Positions 54,006-62,587 of a stretch of 64,000 bases of DNA are shown here, piece by piece (within the stretch, counting starts at the first letter, position 1; each line of letters starts with the position of its first letter). The notes beneath the pieces are model-generated. The model saw only the letters and a program-made list of their open reading frames with translations, had not been told where the DNA came from and ran no database searches. The stretch covers positions 16,057 through 80,056 of the forward strand of contig JAHLWS010000034.1 in assembly GCA_019057795.1 (NCBI GenBank). Reading direction: 5' to 3'. The DNA is from Promethearchaeota archaeon (GTDB taxonomy: Archaea; Asgardarchaeota; Lokiarchaeia; Sigyniarchaeales; SOKP01). The translations under genes were made by a program, and so were the position numbers.

Positions 54006-55466
54006 TTATTTGTTACCTCCTTGTTCTAGCTTCTTAATTTTTAATAATAGTTGTTTTTTTTCAGATTCTAATTTATCAATTTTCTCTAAAATAGGAGCTT
54101 TTGTGCCCTCCAAAATTAAAACAGCGGCTTTTAAATTCGTTAAGAATTTTTGCGACTTTATATTAAGGTTGTTAAGGTTATTTAACATTATAGTGTGTTT
54201 CTTTGAGGTTATATCGGAAGTTTCTTTTTGCATTGCTTTTATCTTATCAAGAGTAGCGTTTTTTATTGATTTTATTTGTTCAGATAAGGAATTTAATGAA
54301 TTTTCTAATTTTTCTAAATTATCAAGATTAACAGACACATTACCATTATAATCTATCAATTTTTTCTGGCAGTCATCAAAATCTCTCGAGAAATCATTTA
54401 TTAATCCTTCGAACTTTTCTTTAAATAACTTATTAACTTTTTCTTTAACGATAACATTTATCTCTTTTAGTAACTCGGCAATTTCTTCTTGATATCCGTC
54501 AATTTGGTCAAGAAAATCGTCAACATACCCTTCTGCTTTGAATAACTCAGAATTTAAATCGTCTTTGTATTTCCTTTGTATTTTATCAATTCCCGCGTTT
54601 ATCACATCTTTTAAAAGAGTTAAATCTTTCCTAATTTTTATATTATTATCTTCTATATTCGCTGAAATATTTGCGCTAAGAGAATTAAGGAAATTAATTA
54701 AAGGAGTTAACGATAAATCCAAAAAATTAGCGAGCCCTACTTGGAAAGAATCAATTATTTTACGCTGATTTATCTCTGGCTGTTTAAACTGTAATTGGCT
54801 AAGCTCAGGAACTTTTATATCTCCAAATATATCCACCGTTTCATTTTCTTCAGTTATGGGATGTTCTCTCGAGTGTACATTATTAATTAATTCTATAATT
54901 TTAATGTAATATTCAAAATTATCTGGTGCCTCAACTATTGTCTTAACTTGGTGAACTTTTGAATCATGAATGTTTGATGGATTAGTCAATCGAATTGCTC
55001 TAAATCCTGGGTCGTCGGGTCTATCTAAATAAGCATGATCAAAAACTAACGCGATTCCACTAGGGTTCAATTCGTTTTGCCAACCAAACTGGTTTTTAAC
55101 GTCTGTAGGTGAAAAGAAAATCTGGTGCTGGAACAAATTTGGATGACTATGATACCACCCAACCATGAACCAGTTCTTTTCCAAGTACAAGGAATTTGCT
55201 TTTTCGAAAAATATATAATCGTTAATCGAGAATTCTACTTCTACGCTGCTCCCGTGAGAAATTGGTATGGCATCCTCAATAATGACATTCTTAAATTTTT
55301 TATCTTCGCCATCTTCGAGGCGTCCAATAAGCACTCCCATTACTTCGATACATTGAGAATTATTTCTAGCCTTATTTCCAAAACGTAAGACATGTAATAT
55401 CATCTTATAATACGCGAGAGATTTGATCTTTACTACGCTGTTGTCTACATCTTTCCCCATTTTCAA
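54006..55466 (-). CDS. JAMM/MPN-domain metalloprotease with coiled-coil tail (copy B)
   Basis: The MPN domain (about 15-160) is complete: Glu41 (IEVMGVLIG), His106/His108 (WYHSHP), Ser119 and Asp122 (FFSPTD), with a 9-residue loop between HP and Ser. The shared PISHGSSVEVEFS segment marks close kinship to copy A (PITHGDEVELGFS). Residues about 230-486 are long helices ending in a leucine-rich charged coiled coil. It is the promoter-proximal gene of the pair with copy A. ATG 55466. Confidence 0.82.
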   Translation of the reverse strand: MKMGKDVDNSVVKIKSLAYYKMILHVLRFGNKARNNSQCIEVMGVLIGRLEDGEDKKFKNVIIEDAIPISHGSSVEVEFSINDYIFFEKANSLYLEKNWFMVGWYHSHPNLFQHQIFFSPTDVKNQFGWQNELNPSGIALVFDHAYLDRPDDPGFRAIRLTNPSNIHDSKVHQVKTIVEAPDNFEYYIKIIELINNVHSREHPITEENETVDIFGDIKVPELSQLQFKQPEINQRKIIDSFQVGLANFLDLSLTPLINFLNSLSANISANIEDNNIKIRKDLTLLKDVINAGIDKIQRKYKDDLNSELFKAEGYVDDFLDQIDGYQEEIAELLKEINVIVKEKVNKLFKEKFEGLINDFSRDFDDCQKKLIDYNGNVSVNLDNLEKLENSLNSLSEQIKSIKNATLDKIKAMQKETSDITSKKHTIMLNNLNNLNIKSQKFLTNLKAAVLILEGTKAPILEKIDKLESEKKQLLLKIKKLEQGGNK

Positions 55467-55685
55467 TCACTTTAATTTTTAAATATAGATATACAAAATA
55501 TTTTTGTTATATTTATACTTTAAACCATTCTAATTTAAAACACTTAATATAAAATATAATTTTATATCTTTTTTATTGATATTTGAAAATTTAAAAAATT
55601 AAGTACAGATATTTCAAAAAAGTAGTAGTAAAATGTAAGTCAAGAAGGAGTTAAAATAAGGAAATATAAAATAAGATCAAATTTT

Positions 55686-56339
55686 CTAATGCGGTAAAGG
55701 TTTTCCGCAGTAGGGACAGAATTTCCAATCCAAATCTTTTCCACAATGAGGGCAAAACGTAGAAACTGAGCCTCCTTCTCCTTTTGGAATCGTAGGCAAA
55801 TCTCTTGTAGTTCTCAACATAGATGGAGCAGTACCACCCGCTTGCGCCCTTTTTTCTTCCTTTATTATCTTCATTCTTTCTTGGAAAGCTTGGCGTTTTT
55901 CTTCTTCTAGTTCTTGAGCCGACTTCATACCCTCCTCTTTAACCCACCCTGTTACTTTAGGTCTTTTTAATTCGCTTTCAGGAACTTTTTCTAACTCTAC
56001 TTTTTTAGTTTCCGAAATTGAGGCAACCATTTTTCTTTTTTCTTTTTTCTCAAGAGATTGCTTTACCAAAGCTTGGGTGGTTTTCATGACTTGATGAGGA
56101 TTTATATTTGGGATTGCTACCGTTCGCAACACCCAGCCAACTATAAGATTTTGGTTAGGAATACCCGATTTAGTTATATCTTCATCCCTAAAAACATATG
56201 AGTCAATAACAGATTTACCTTTTAGCAAACGAGTTGCAAACTTGCCGTTTATAAGCCCTAATTGAATCCTATACGACGTTCCCGCGATTCCCAGCTGACT
56301 CGACAACGGTTCAAATCCTTTCTCTGCCATTTTAATCAA
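55686..56339 (-). CDS. Zinc-ribbon protein beside the JAMM genes, 217 aa
   Basis: The C-terminus has two CPxCG knuckles (TFCPHCGKDLDWKFCPYCGKPLPH), a classic zinc ribbon. Residues about 5-75 form a compact alpha/beta domain (SYRIQLGLINGKFATRLLKGK), followed by a charged linker (Lys/Glu rich). ATG at about residue 4 (MAEKGF) is the likely start. No family is recognised. It lies between two JAMM loci, on the same strand as copies A and B and divergent from copy C. Confidence 0.6.
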   Translation of the reverse strand: MIKMAEKGFEPLSSQLGIAGTSYRIQLGLINGKFATRLLKGKSVIDSYVFRDEDITKSGIPNQNLIVGWVLRTVAIPNINPHQVMKTTQALVKQSLEKKEKRKMVASISETKKVELEKVPESELKRPKVTGWVKEEGMKSAQELEEEKRQAFQERMKIIKEEKRAQAGGTAPSMLRTTRDLPTIPKGEGGSVSTFCPHCGKDLDWKFCPYCGKPLPH

Positions 56340-56566
56340 CTATCCTTTACTATACGATTTTAATTAGTTGGAATTACAGTTAATTTAATTAAAAGTAATA
56401 ATATAATCATTAATTTTGAATTTAAATAATTTTATATTCATCTCAAAAATAATTAGTATTTGTGGGGGTTTGATTTTTTTATTATAAAAAAATTTCTTCA
56501 AAAAAAAACACATAAATACATGTAATAGTATAAAGTTATCAAAAATAATATGTTTATAATTAAAAT

Positions 56567-57517
56567 ATGACAATTTTTATCCCTAAAGATGTTTATTTAA
56601 CTATAGTGGCTGCTTGTGTGAGACAGGCTAATAGACGCATTAATAAAGACGATTGGCTTGAAGTTTCAGGTATTTTTATAGGAAAAAACGAAGGAAATGA
56701 TGTCATTATTACAAAAGCTTATCCTATAATGCATCAAGTGTTAGATAAAGACGCTGTTATCGATCAATATAAATGGAGCGACGAAGATTATGAAGCACTA
56801 TATATTATAGACGACGAAGCGTTTTCGAGGAACGAATTCACAGTAGGATGGTGGCATTCTCATCCCGGATTCAAAATCATGATGAGCCACATAGATATCA
56901 AAACGACATTGAGCTATCAAACTAATAATCCGCTCGCGATATCGCTCGTGTTTAATCCAGATAGGTTAGTAAAGCAGATAGAGCTTCCTAATAAAAAAGG
57001 GGATCCGGTGAAACAGCTGAAGAACGATCCCGGTTTTAAGATATTTAGTTTAGATGATGTTACCAAAGGAATAGCAGCATCGTATCATACTTTAGATTAT
57101 AAAATTGCGGGATATGAAAGCATGGAACAATTAGTCGTATTAACACAGAAATTCGTAATCGACATTACTAATATGTTCCCTAAAGACAACATATTTGAAA
57201 CTTACGATAAGTTCGTAACCGATAGGATTAACGAACTGAATTCCTTATTGCAAGGAACGGAAGAGTATTTAACTACATTAATTAGAAAGGGGGAATCGAG
57301 TAGAGTACAAGAAGTTTTAAACGTTCAAACTCGCGATATTCGCAAATTTGTAGCTGAAACTTTTATAAAAATAGAAAATATCAAGGAATTTACGAATTAT
57401 TTGGAGTATAAAGAAAGAGAAAGTGTAATTCCGAAAATACAAGAGATATTATCTAAATGGGATGAAAGTAATGAAAAATTAGGCGTAAAATTGGCAGAAA
57501 TTGCTAAAAAATTTTAA
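56567..57517 (+). CDS. JAMM/MPN-domain metalloprotease, Rpn11/CSN5-like (copy C)
   Basis: The 316-aa protein has the full JAMM site with the same spacing as CSN5 and Rpn11: Glu32 (LEVSGIFIG), His97/His99 (WWHSHPGFKIMM), Ser107 and Asp110 (SHIDIKTTLSYQ). Six residues separate HP from Ser, exactly as in CSN5. The C-terminal 150 residues are helical. It is transcribed divergently from the zinc-ribbon gene, sharing a 227-base promoter region. ATG 56567. The likely substrate is a ubiquitin-like modification, but no ubiquitin or E1/E2 gene is in this window. Confidence 0.88.
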   Translation: MTIFIPKDVYLTIVAACVRQANRRINKDDWLEVSGIFIGKNEGNDVIITKAYPIMHQVLDKDAVIDQYKWSDEDYEALYIIDDEAFSRNEFTVGWWHSHPGFKIMMSHIDIKTTLSYQTNNPLAISLVFNPDRLVKQIELPNKKGDPVKQLKNDPGFKIFSLDDVTKGIAASYHTLDYKIAGYESMEQLVVLTQKFVIDITNMFPKDNIFETYDKFVTDRINELNSLLQGTEEYLTTLIRKGESSRVQEVLNVQTRDIRKFVAETFIKIENIKEFTNYLEYKERESVIPKIQEILSKWDESNEKLGVKLAEIAKKF

Positions 57518-57696
57518 GATTCTTAAAATCGAATAATTACTTTTTCATATTTGAAAAAACTAACCATATTTTTCTTTTAAATAAATTAATAACTATAATA
57601 ATTTGTGTTAAAGGAAAATCTTTATCTTACTTCATATTTAAAAGACTGTTTGTCTAAATAGTTAATATTTTTGAAAGAAAATTTTGGAGATTAAAT

Positions 57697-58001
57697 TTGA
57701 AGAAAATTAACTTTCTCTTCACATCAATATTAGGCCAGATAAGATGAAATTGGGCTTAATTTTAAACATTATTAACCCTCAGATTGGAGGGGTACTCCTT
57801 ACTGGACATCAAGGAACCGGCAAATCAATAGCAGTAAGATCTCCCGTTGAATTAATGCCCCAAATCGAAGTTATTACTGGGTGTGAATATTAATGTGATT
57901 CATATTCTGATATTGATGATTTATGTGAAGATTGTAGGATAAAAAAAGAAACTGGACAAATAAGTGATAGAGGTTTTATCTTAGTTATTATGATTTTATA
58001 A
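57697..58001 (+). pseudogene. Broken magnesium-chelatase ATPase (ChlI/BchI-type) fragment
   Basis: From TTG 57697 a frame reads KINFLFTSILGQIR and stops. In the next frame from ATG 57744 comes KLGLILNIINPQIGG, Walker A GHQGTGKS, then VELMPQIEVITGCEY with a stop at 57891, and CDSYSDIDDLCEDCR. These are the first 90 or so residues of the ChlI/BchI family (GVLLTGHQGTGKSxAVR, GCxxxCDP), with one frameshift and one stop. The remainder is gone. It ends inside the 3' part of the Rag-like GTPase gene. Confidence 0.82.
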
Positions 58002-59499
58002 CTTCGATTTTTTGTATAATTTCTTCTAATTCTGATATATTTTCATCGAAGGTTACCGTCATTAGTCTCATTTTTAAATTTTTAATATCTTCTAAGATTG
58101 AGTAAAACTCTTCCTCAACGTTTTCTGATAATTCGTCTAGCAGATTATAAGCTTTTTTAGAGCGCTTTAAATCAAAAATTTCATGAGTTACCAACATTTG
58201 TAGATAAGTCTTATTAATCATTTCTAGCCATTTTTGTGCTTCAACATTTAGATCAATAAGAACATTCATATATCCAGTTTTTATTGCTTCTTCCAATTTT
58301 TCTCTATGATTATTTATGATTGATTCAATATATTCGAATATCTTCTTTTTAATTAATTTGATATTTATTTTTGGATTCACAAAGAAAATAGCAGTAACAG
58401 ATTCAAACCCGAAAATAACCATGTTTATATTACGTCCTTTTAATTCAAAATCTGATAGATCTGAGAGATTCATTTCTTGTGAAAAACTTCGTAAAGCACT
58501 GATAAAACTCGGAATGAGTTCAATATCTAATAATTTTCCATCCGGAGTTTTTAATTCCAAAAATATATTAAAAGCACCATTAAACAACTCTACATTCAAT
58601 AAAACTAAACCTGTTTTATTTACTAGAAAAAATCCTATAAACGATGGAACCTCTATTTTTTTTTGACCTTCATCAGTTTTTAAATAATTTTTATCAAACT
58701 TAATAAGATTCTCTAAAGGAAAATAGTTCACTAAGTTATCATAATTTTTTTTCCCTTCATGGGTTATCATTAGTAATTTCTCTCCAACCACTTCGAAAAT
58801 TTCTATATGCTTTTTTTTTTGGAGAATATCAATAATATCATTTAATTGTTGATTCACTAAATTAGATTTTTCTTGTAGACTGTTATAAGAAAGGATATTT
58901 TTATCTTTAAAATACGATAAGACTTTTATAATTGTTCTTAATAAACTTGAATCAAATTTTTTTAAGGTTGTTAATTCTGAAAGAGCAGCACTTATTATGT
59001 TAATAAATACAGAATAAGTATGTAGAAAATAATCTCTTGTAATACTTGTGAATTCAACACTGAAATTTAATTTGTTTTTGAATAATTCATTTATTTTTTT
59101 TCTTTTTATAACTAATTCTCCTTTATCTAATAAATCAATTTTATGTACTAATAAAGTAATATAAGTAAATCCATAAGATTCTTCTCTAATCTTAATGATT
59201 TTCCTTGTAAAATTGTAGATATCTTCAAATGATGCTTTAGCCTCCACCACAATTATTATATTTTCCGCATCGTAAAAGACCTTCTTTCCTTTCCCCTCTA
59301 ACCATTTTTCATTTTCTTGTCCTGCTAAGTCAAAAATTCCAATATCTTCATTTAAATTTAGAATGATTGATTCTAGTCCATGTGTTGGTTTTAACGAGTA
59401 TTTTAATAGATGTGATGAATGTTCTCCTTCAAAGAAGATTTTTCGAAGCGTTGTTTTACCTACTCCAGGAGGTCCAACAAAAACTAACTTTCTACTCAT
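57988..59499 (-). CDS. Rag/Gtr-like small GTPase fused to winged-helix and longin-like domains
   Basis: Residues 1-185 are a small GTPase: G1 GPPGVGKT (9-16), G2 Thr in KPTHG, G3 DLAGQE (57-62) and G4 HKID (119-122), the HKxD variant found in Rag/Gtr proteins. Residues about 195-265 look like a winged helix. Residues about 285-410 form a longin/roadblock-like domain (FIGFFLVNKTGLVLL, FISALRSFSQEM), followed by helices. Eukaryotic Rag GTPases act with roadblock/longin partners in nutrient signalling; Asgard archaea encode many fused relatives. ATG 59499. It is probably cytoplasmic or membrane-associated through partners. Confidence 0.82.
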   Translation of the reverse strand: MSRKLVFVGPPGVGKTTLRKIFFEGEHSSHLLKYSLKPTHGLESIILNLNEDIGIFDLAGQENEKWLEGKGKKVFYDAENIIIVVEAKASFEDIYNFTRKIIKIREESYGFTYITLLVHKIDLLDKGELVIKRKKINELFKNKLNFSVEFTSITRDYFLHTYSVFINIISAALSELTTLKKFDSSLLRTIIKVLSYFKDKNILSYNSLQEKSNLVNQQLNDIIDILQKKKHIEIFEVVGEKLLMITHEGKKNYDNLVNYFPLENLIKFDKNYLKTDEGQKKIEVPSFIGFFLVNKTGLVLLNVELFNGAFNIFLELKTPDGKLLDIELIPSFISALRSFSQEMNLSDLSDFELKGRNINMVIFGFESVTAIFFVNPKINIKLIKKKIFEYIESIINNHREKLEEAIKTGYMNVLIDLNVEAQKWLEMINKTYLQMLVTHEIFDLKRSKKAYNLLDELSENVEEEFYSILEDIKNLKMRLMTVTFDENISELEEIIQKIEVIKS

Positions 59500-59780
59500 T
59501 TGAGTTCCACATTAGTATTTCCTATTGAATATTTATGTTTATAATTATTAAAATATTTATGAAAAATAGAACAGCTAAATATATAAATCTTTAACCTTTC
59601 AAAAATTTTCAATTATCAAAACTATTTTTGTCAAGTAAAATACCTTATATTTATCTCACTAAATAATTCTGTTTCTATCCTAATTAGAATTCATGTAAAA
59701 CACATAAATTTAAATATCTTTTAAAAGAATTATAAAATGAGGATCATAGTAACATAAAAATTCATGAATTTTTAGTTTCA

Positions 59781-60149
59781 ATGTCAAAACAGATTTATGT
59801 AGTTGAAGATAATAGAAAAAATATGGAATTGTTCATAGCTGTCTTAGAAACACTTCCAGATTTAAAACTTTTTACAGCTACTAAAGGGAAAGAGGGACTT
59901 GAGTTAATAAAATCTGGCAACCCTGATATTATAATTCTAGATATACAACTACCAGATATTAATGGAACTGAGATTTGTAAAGAACTCCGTGAGATTGAAA
60001 GATTTAGGACAACTCCAATTATTGCAGTATCTTCATTAGCAATGAAGGGTGATAAAGAAATGATAATGGAGGCAGGATTCGATCATTATATATCAAAACC
60101 AATAATGATTAAAGATTTTAGAGAGTTTATTCAAAATTTATTGAAATGA
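59781..60149 (+). CDS. CheY-like response regulator (single receiver domain)
   Basis: The 122-aa receiver has the acidic pair E9/D10, phospho-acceptor Asp54 (ILDIQLPD), Ser84/Ser85 and the conserved Lys106 (SKPI). It has no output domain. It is followed after 50 bases by the HisKA-like gene with no phosphorylatable His, and may be the target of one of the kinases of this region. ATG 59781. Confidence 0.92.
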   Translation: MSKQIYVVEDNRKNMELFIAVLETLPDLKLFTATKGKEGLELIKSGNPDIIILDIQLPDINGTEICKELREIERFRTTPIIAVSSLAMKGDKEMIMEAGFDHYISKPIMIKDFREFIQNLLK

Positions 60150-60199
60150 TTTTTTAAACGGAATTAATTTATCAAAAAAAGTTAATTTAATTCGTAAAA

Positions 60200-60853
60200 A
60201 TGCTCAATAAAATATCAGATATGTATAACTATTTTAAAGAATGGTTAGAGAAATATCAATTTGTACTAATTGTTGGAAAATATGATCATCATTTAGGTCC
60301 AAGAGCTTTATATTCTTCTGTTCCACTGAAAGATGAGGTGTTTGTCAGAGACCTTTTGGAAGACGCATTAAATACAAATAATAAATATGTTAATTTAGAT
60401 TTTGACCAATTTTATTCTCAAGTGTGTAAAATTGAAGTGGAGGATCTACATGCTCGAGGAGGAAATCAATTATATGCTTTAATATTTTTAAGAGATATCC
60501 TATATCCTCTGATTCCAATTATTCATTTTCAACGAATCGAAATGATGTTTCGAACATTAGGAGAGGAAACTATTTTATCTGACAATCGAGAAGCTTTTAA
60601 AAAGCTTTATAATCAAATTTATGAAGTTTATTTGAAAAAAGATCTTTTAGCACCCTTAGAAGATTTTAGTATAAAAATTCGCAGTGGTCTTAATACTATA
60701 ATAGGTTTTGCTGATTTAATTTTAGAAAGGACAAAACAAGGAAATCTCTCTGATCATTCACTTATAACATATACGGAAATGGTGCGAGATTCTGGTAAAG
60801 AAATACAGAAAGCTATTGAATCTATGTTTTTAGATTTAAAAGAAAAAAAATGA
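60200..60853 (+). CDS. Longin-like domain fused to a histidine-less HisKA dimerisation domain
   Basis: Residues about 18-125 form an alpha/beta domain starting FVLIVGKYDHHLGPRALYS, similar to sensor/longin-like domains of Asgard signalling proteins. Residues 154-215 align with the HisKA dimerisation helices: SIKIRSGLNTIIGFADLI against the usual SHELRTPLNSIIGFADLL. The phospho-acceptor His is Ile158, the next Glu is Lys159, and the Pro is Gly163. No HATPase domain follows. The protein therefore cannot autophosphorylate and may instead bind or sequester a receiver such as the CheY protein encoded upstream. ATG 60200. Confidence 0.6.
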   Translation: MLNKISDMYNYFKEWLEKYQFVLIVGKYDHHLGPRALYSSVPLKDEVFVRDLLEDALNTNNKYVNLDFDQFYSQVCKIEVEDLHARGGNQLYALIFLRDILYPLIPIIHFQRIEMMFRTLGEETILSDNREAFKKLYNQIYEVYLKKDLLAPLEDFSIKIRSGLNTIIGFADLILERTKQGNLSDHSLITYTEMVRDSGKEIQKAIESMFLDLKEKK

Positions 60854-60915
60854 CAGTATCTTTGTCGATTTTTAAATTTTATATAAAATTAAGAAAAAAA
60901 ATTCATGGATAATAA

Positions 60916-61059
60916 GAAGTAATTTTTATAGAACCCCCTACTACTGGAAAGAAAACTATTAAGAAAGTGCTTTTCGAAATGGTTAATCTGCTTAGGCTTC
61001 TAGCTTTTTTTAATTTAACCAAAAAAGGACATAAAAGAGAAACTACGATAATGAAATAA
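60916..61059 (+). pseudogene. Relic of a Rag/Gtr-like GTPase N-terminus
   Basis: The frame after the stop at 60913 encodes EVIFIEPPTTGKKTIKKVLFEMVNLLRLL. It compares with the living homologue at 59.5 kb (VFVGPPGVGKTTLRKIFFEG) and with the standard VGPPGVGKTT P-loop. The P-loop is destroyed (EPPTTGKKT), only about 45 codons remain, and no start codon is present. It is a decayed copy between the HisKA-like and binding-protein genes. Confidence 0.55.
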
Positions 61060-61072
61060 GGGTGTAAAAAAA

Positions 61073-62587
61073 TTGGAGAGAAAAAAAAAAATGAAACAAA
61101 TTATTATTTTTGGGGTTTTAGTCCTATTTCTTGAATTAACAATTTTTATTATGCCTGGTTATCTCTTATTAGTTCCAAGTATTGCAGATACAGAATCAAA
61201 ATCTATAATTTTAGATAACGAACCAAAATCTTCACAAATCAATCTAAAAATAATTGTATCTGATCAACAAGCTCCTACTATTATAGGCGTAATTGACGAT
61301 TTCTTGGCAGATTCATTAGGATCTGGTGTTAATGATGTAGAAGTAGTGGCTTCTGGAACCATAGTAGATGATCAACACACCTTTTTAGTAGAGCAAATGA
61401 TACTTGGATCTACTGAATTTGATGTCATTGGGCTAGATACTATTTGGCTTGCTCAATTTGCAGAAAATGATTGGATTATTGAACTTGATTCACGCTTAAA
61501 TTTAGGAGAATTAGATGATTATGTAGATAGTTTGGTAGATTCTTGTAAATATAAAGAAATAACCTATGCATATCCTTATTTTATGAATTTAGGCATTTTA
61601 TTTTATAGAAAGGATCTTATCGAAGATCATGGATTTAGTGAAACCGATTTTGATACTTGGTTAGAATTGAATGCAACAGCAAATTTTATCTTAAATAATG
61701 TAAGCGGTCAATTAAAAGATCCCAACTTAGTTGGATATGTTGGTCAATTTGATACATATGAAGGTGGGGTAGTAAATTTTTTTGAATGGGCTAGTAGTTA
61801 TGGAGCCACAAATCTAATTACTAGCGAAGGAGATGTTAATATTAACAACCCCAATGTTGAAGATGCTATGACATTTCTACAAGCATTATTCCCTCCTCAA
61901 TTTACTGGAGTTCAAGGAACGCCTTATATAATCCCACGTGTAGGGCTTGTCATGGATGAGGCCTCATCTGTAAGTAAATGGCTTGCTAATGAGTCAATAT
62001 TCATGAGACAATGGACATTTGCTTACATGAATTCTGTTAATAATAATTTATCATTTGGAGTTGTTCCTCTCCCTACTGCTTCTGGTGCAACAGGTGAAAA
62101 ATCATCATGTGTTGGTGGTGCAGTTTTAGCAATTCCAAACTATAGTCAAAATCAGGAAGCAGCTTGGAACCTAACAAGATACCTTGGTGATCAATTAGCT
62201 CAGGAATTTGAACTTACAAACGCATCAAATTTCCCAGCTTTAAAAAGCGTATATAATTTTCCACCACCAGGATTTAATTGGATAAAGAATTGGACGAGCC
62301 AATTTCAGAAAACATTGGCAAGACCGGTTCATCCAAAATATCCATTAATTTCTTCGGTAATCGCTGATTCGTTTAGCGATATATTAAAAAAAATAAAAGC
62401 TATTAATGTTACTTTAGCAGAAATGGAAGCAGCAATATTAAAAATTATTTCTGATGAAGATGAGGTGCCCCCATCTGAACCATCTGGTATAATTGCGGGA
62501 TATAACATTATACTTCTATTACTTTTAAGTGTATTAATTATTTCATTAATTGCAGTAATCTATAAAAAAAATCGTGATATTAATTGA
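61073..62587 (+). CDS. Extracellular sugar-type solute-binding protein with C-terminal membrane anchor
   Basis: The 504-aa protein has an N-terminal signal helix (about 8-32), then a periplasmic-binding-protein fold of the ABC sugar type (family 1). Segments include KIIVSDQQAPTIIG, GSTEFDVIGLDTIWLAQFA, VGGAVLAIPNYSQNQEAAW. A C-terminal transmembrane helix (about 478-498) is followed by KKN. Archaeal binding proteins are tethered this way. No ABC permease lies beside it. Instead it overlaps by one base the sensor-kinase gene downstream, suggesting a ligand-sensing rather than transport role. The start is TTG 61073. Confidence 0.85.
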   Translation: MERKKKMKQIIIFGVLVLFLELTIFIMPGYLLLVPSIADTESKSIILDNEPKSSQINLKIIVSDQQAPTIIGVIDDFLADSLGSGVNDVEVVASGTIVDDQHTFLVEQMILGSTEFDVIGLDTIWLAQFAENDWIIELDSRLNLGELDDYVDSLVDSCKYKEITYAYPYFMNLGILFYRKDLIEDHGFSETDFDTWLELNATANFILNNVSGQLKDPNLVGYVGQFDTYEGGVVNFFEWASSYGATNLITSEGDVNINNPNVEDAMTFLQALFPPQFTGVQGTPYIIPRVGLVMDEASSVSKWLANESIFMRQWTFAYMNSVNNNLSFGVVPLPTASGATGEKSSCVGGAVLAIPNYSQNQEAAWNLTRYLGDQLAQEFELTNASNFPALKSVYNFPPPGFNWIKNWTSQFQKTLARPVHPKYPLISSVIADSFSDILKKIKAINVTLAEMEAAILKIISDEDEVPPSEPSGIIAGYNIILLLLLSVLIISLIAVIYKKNRDIN

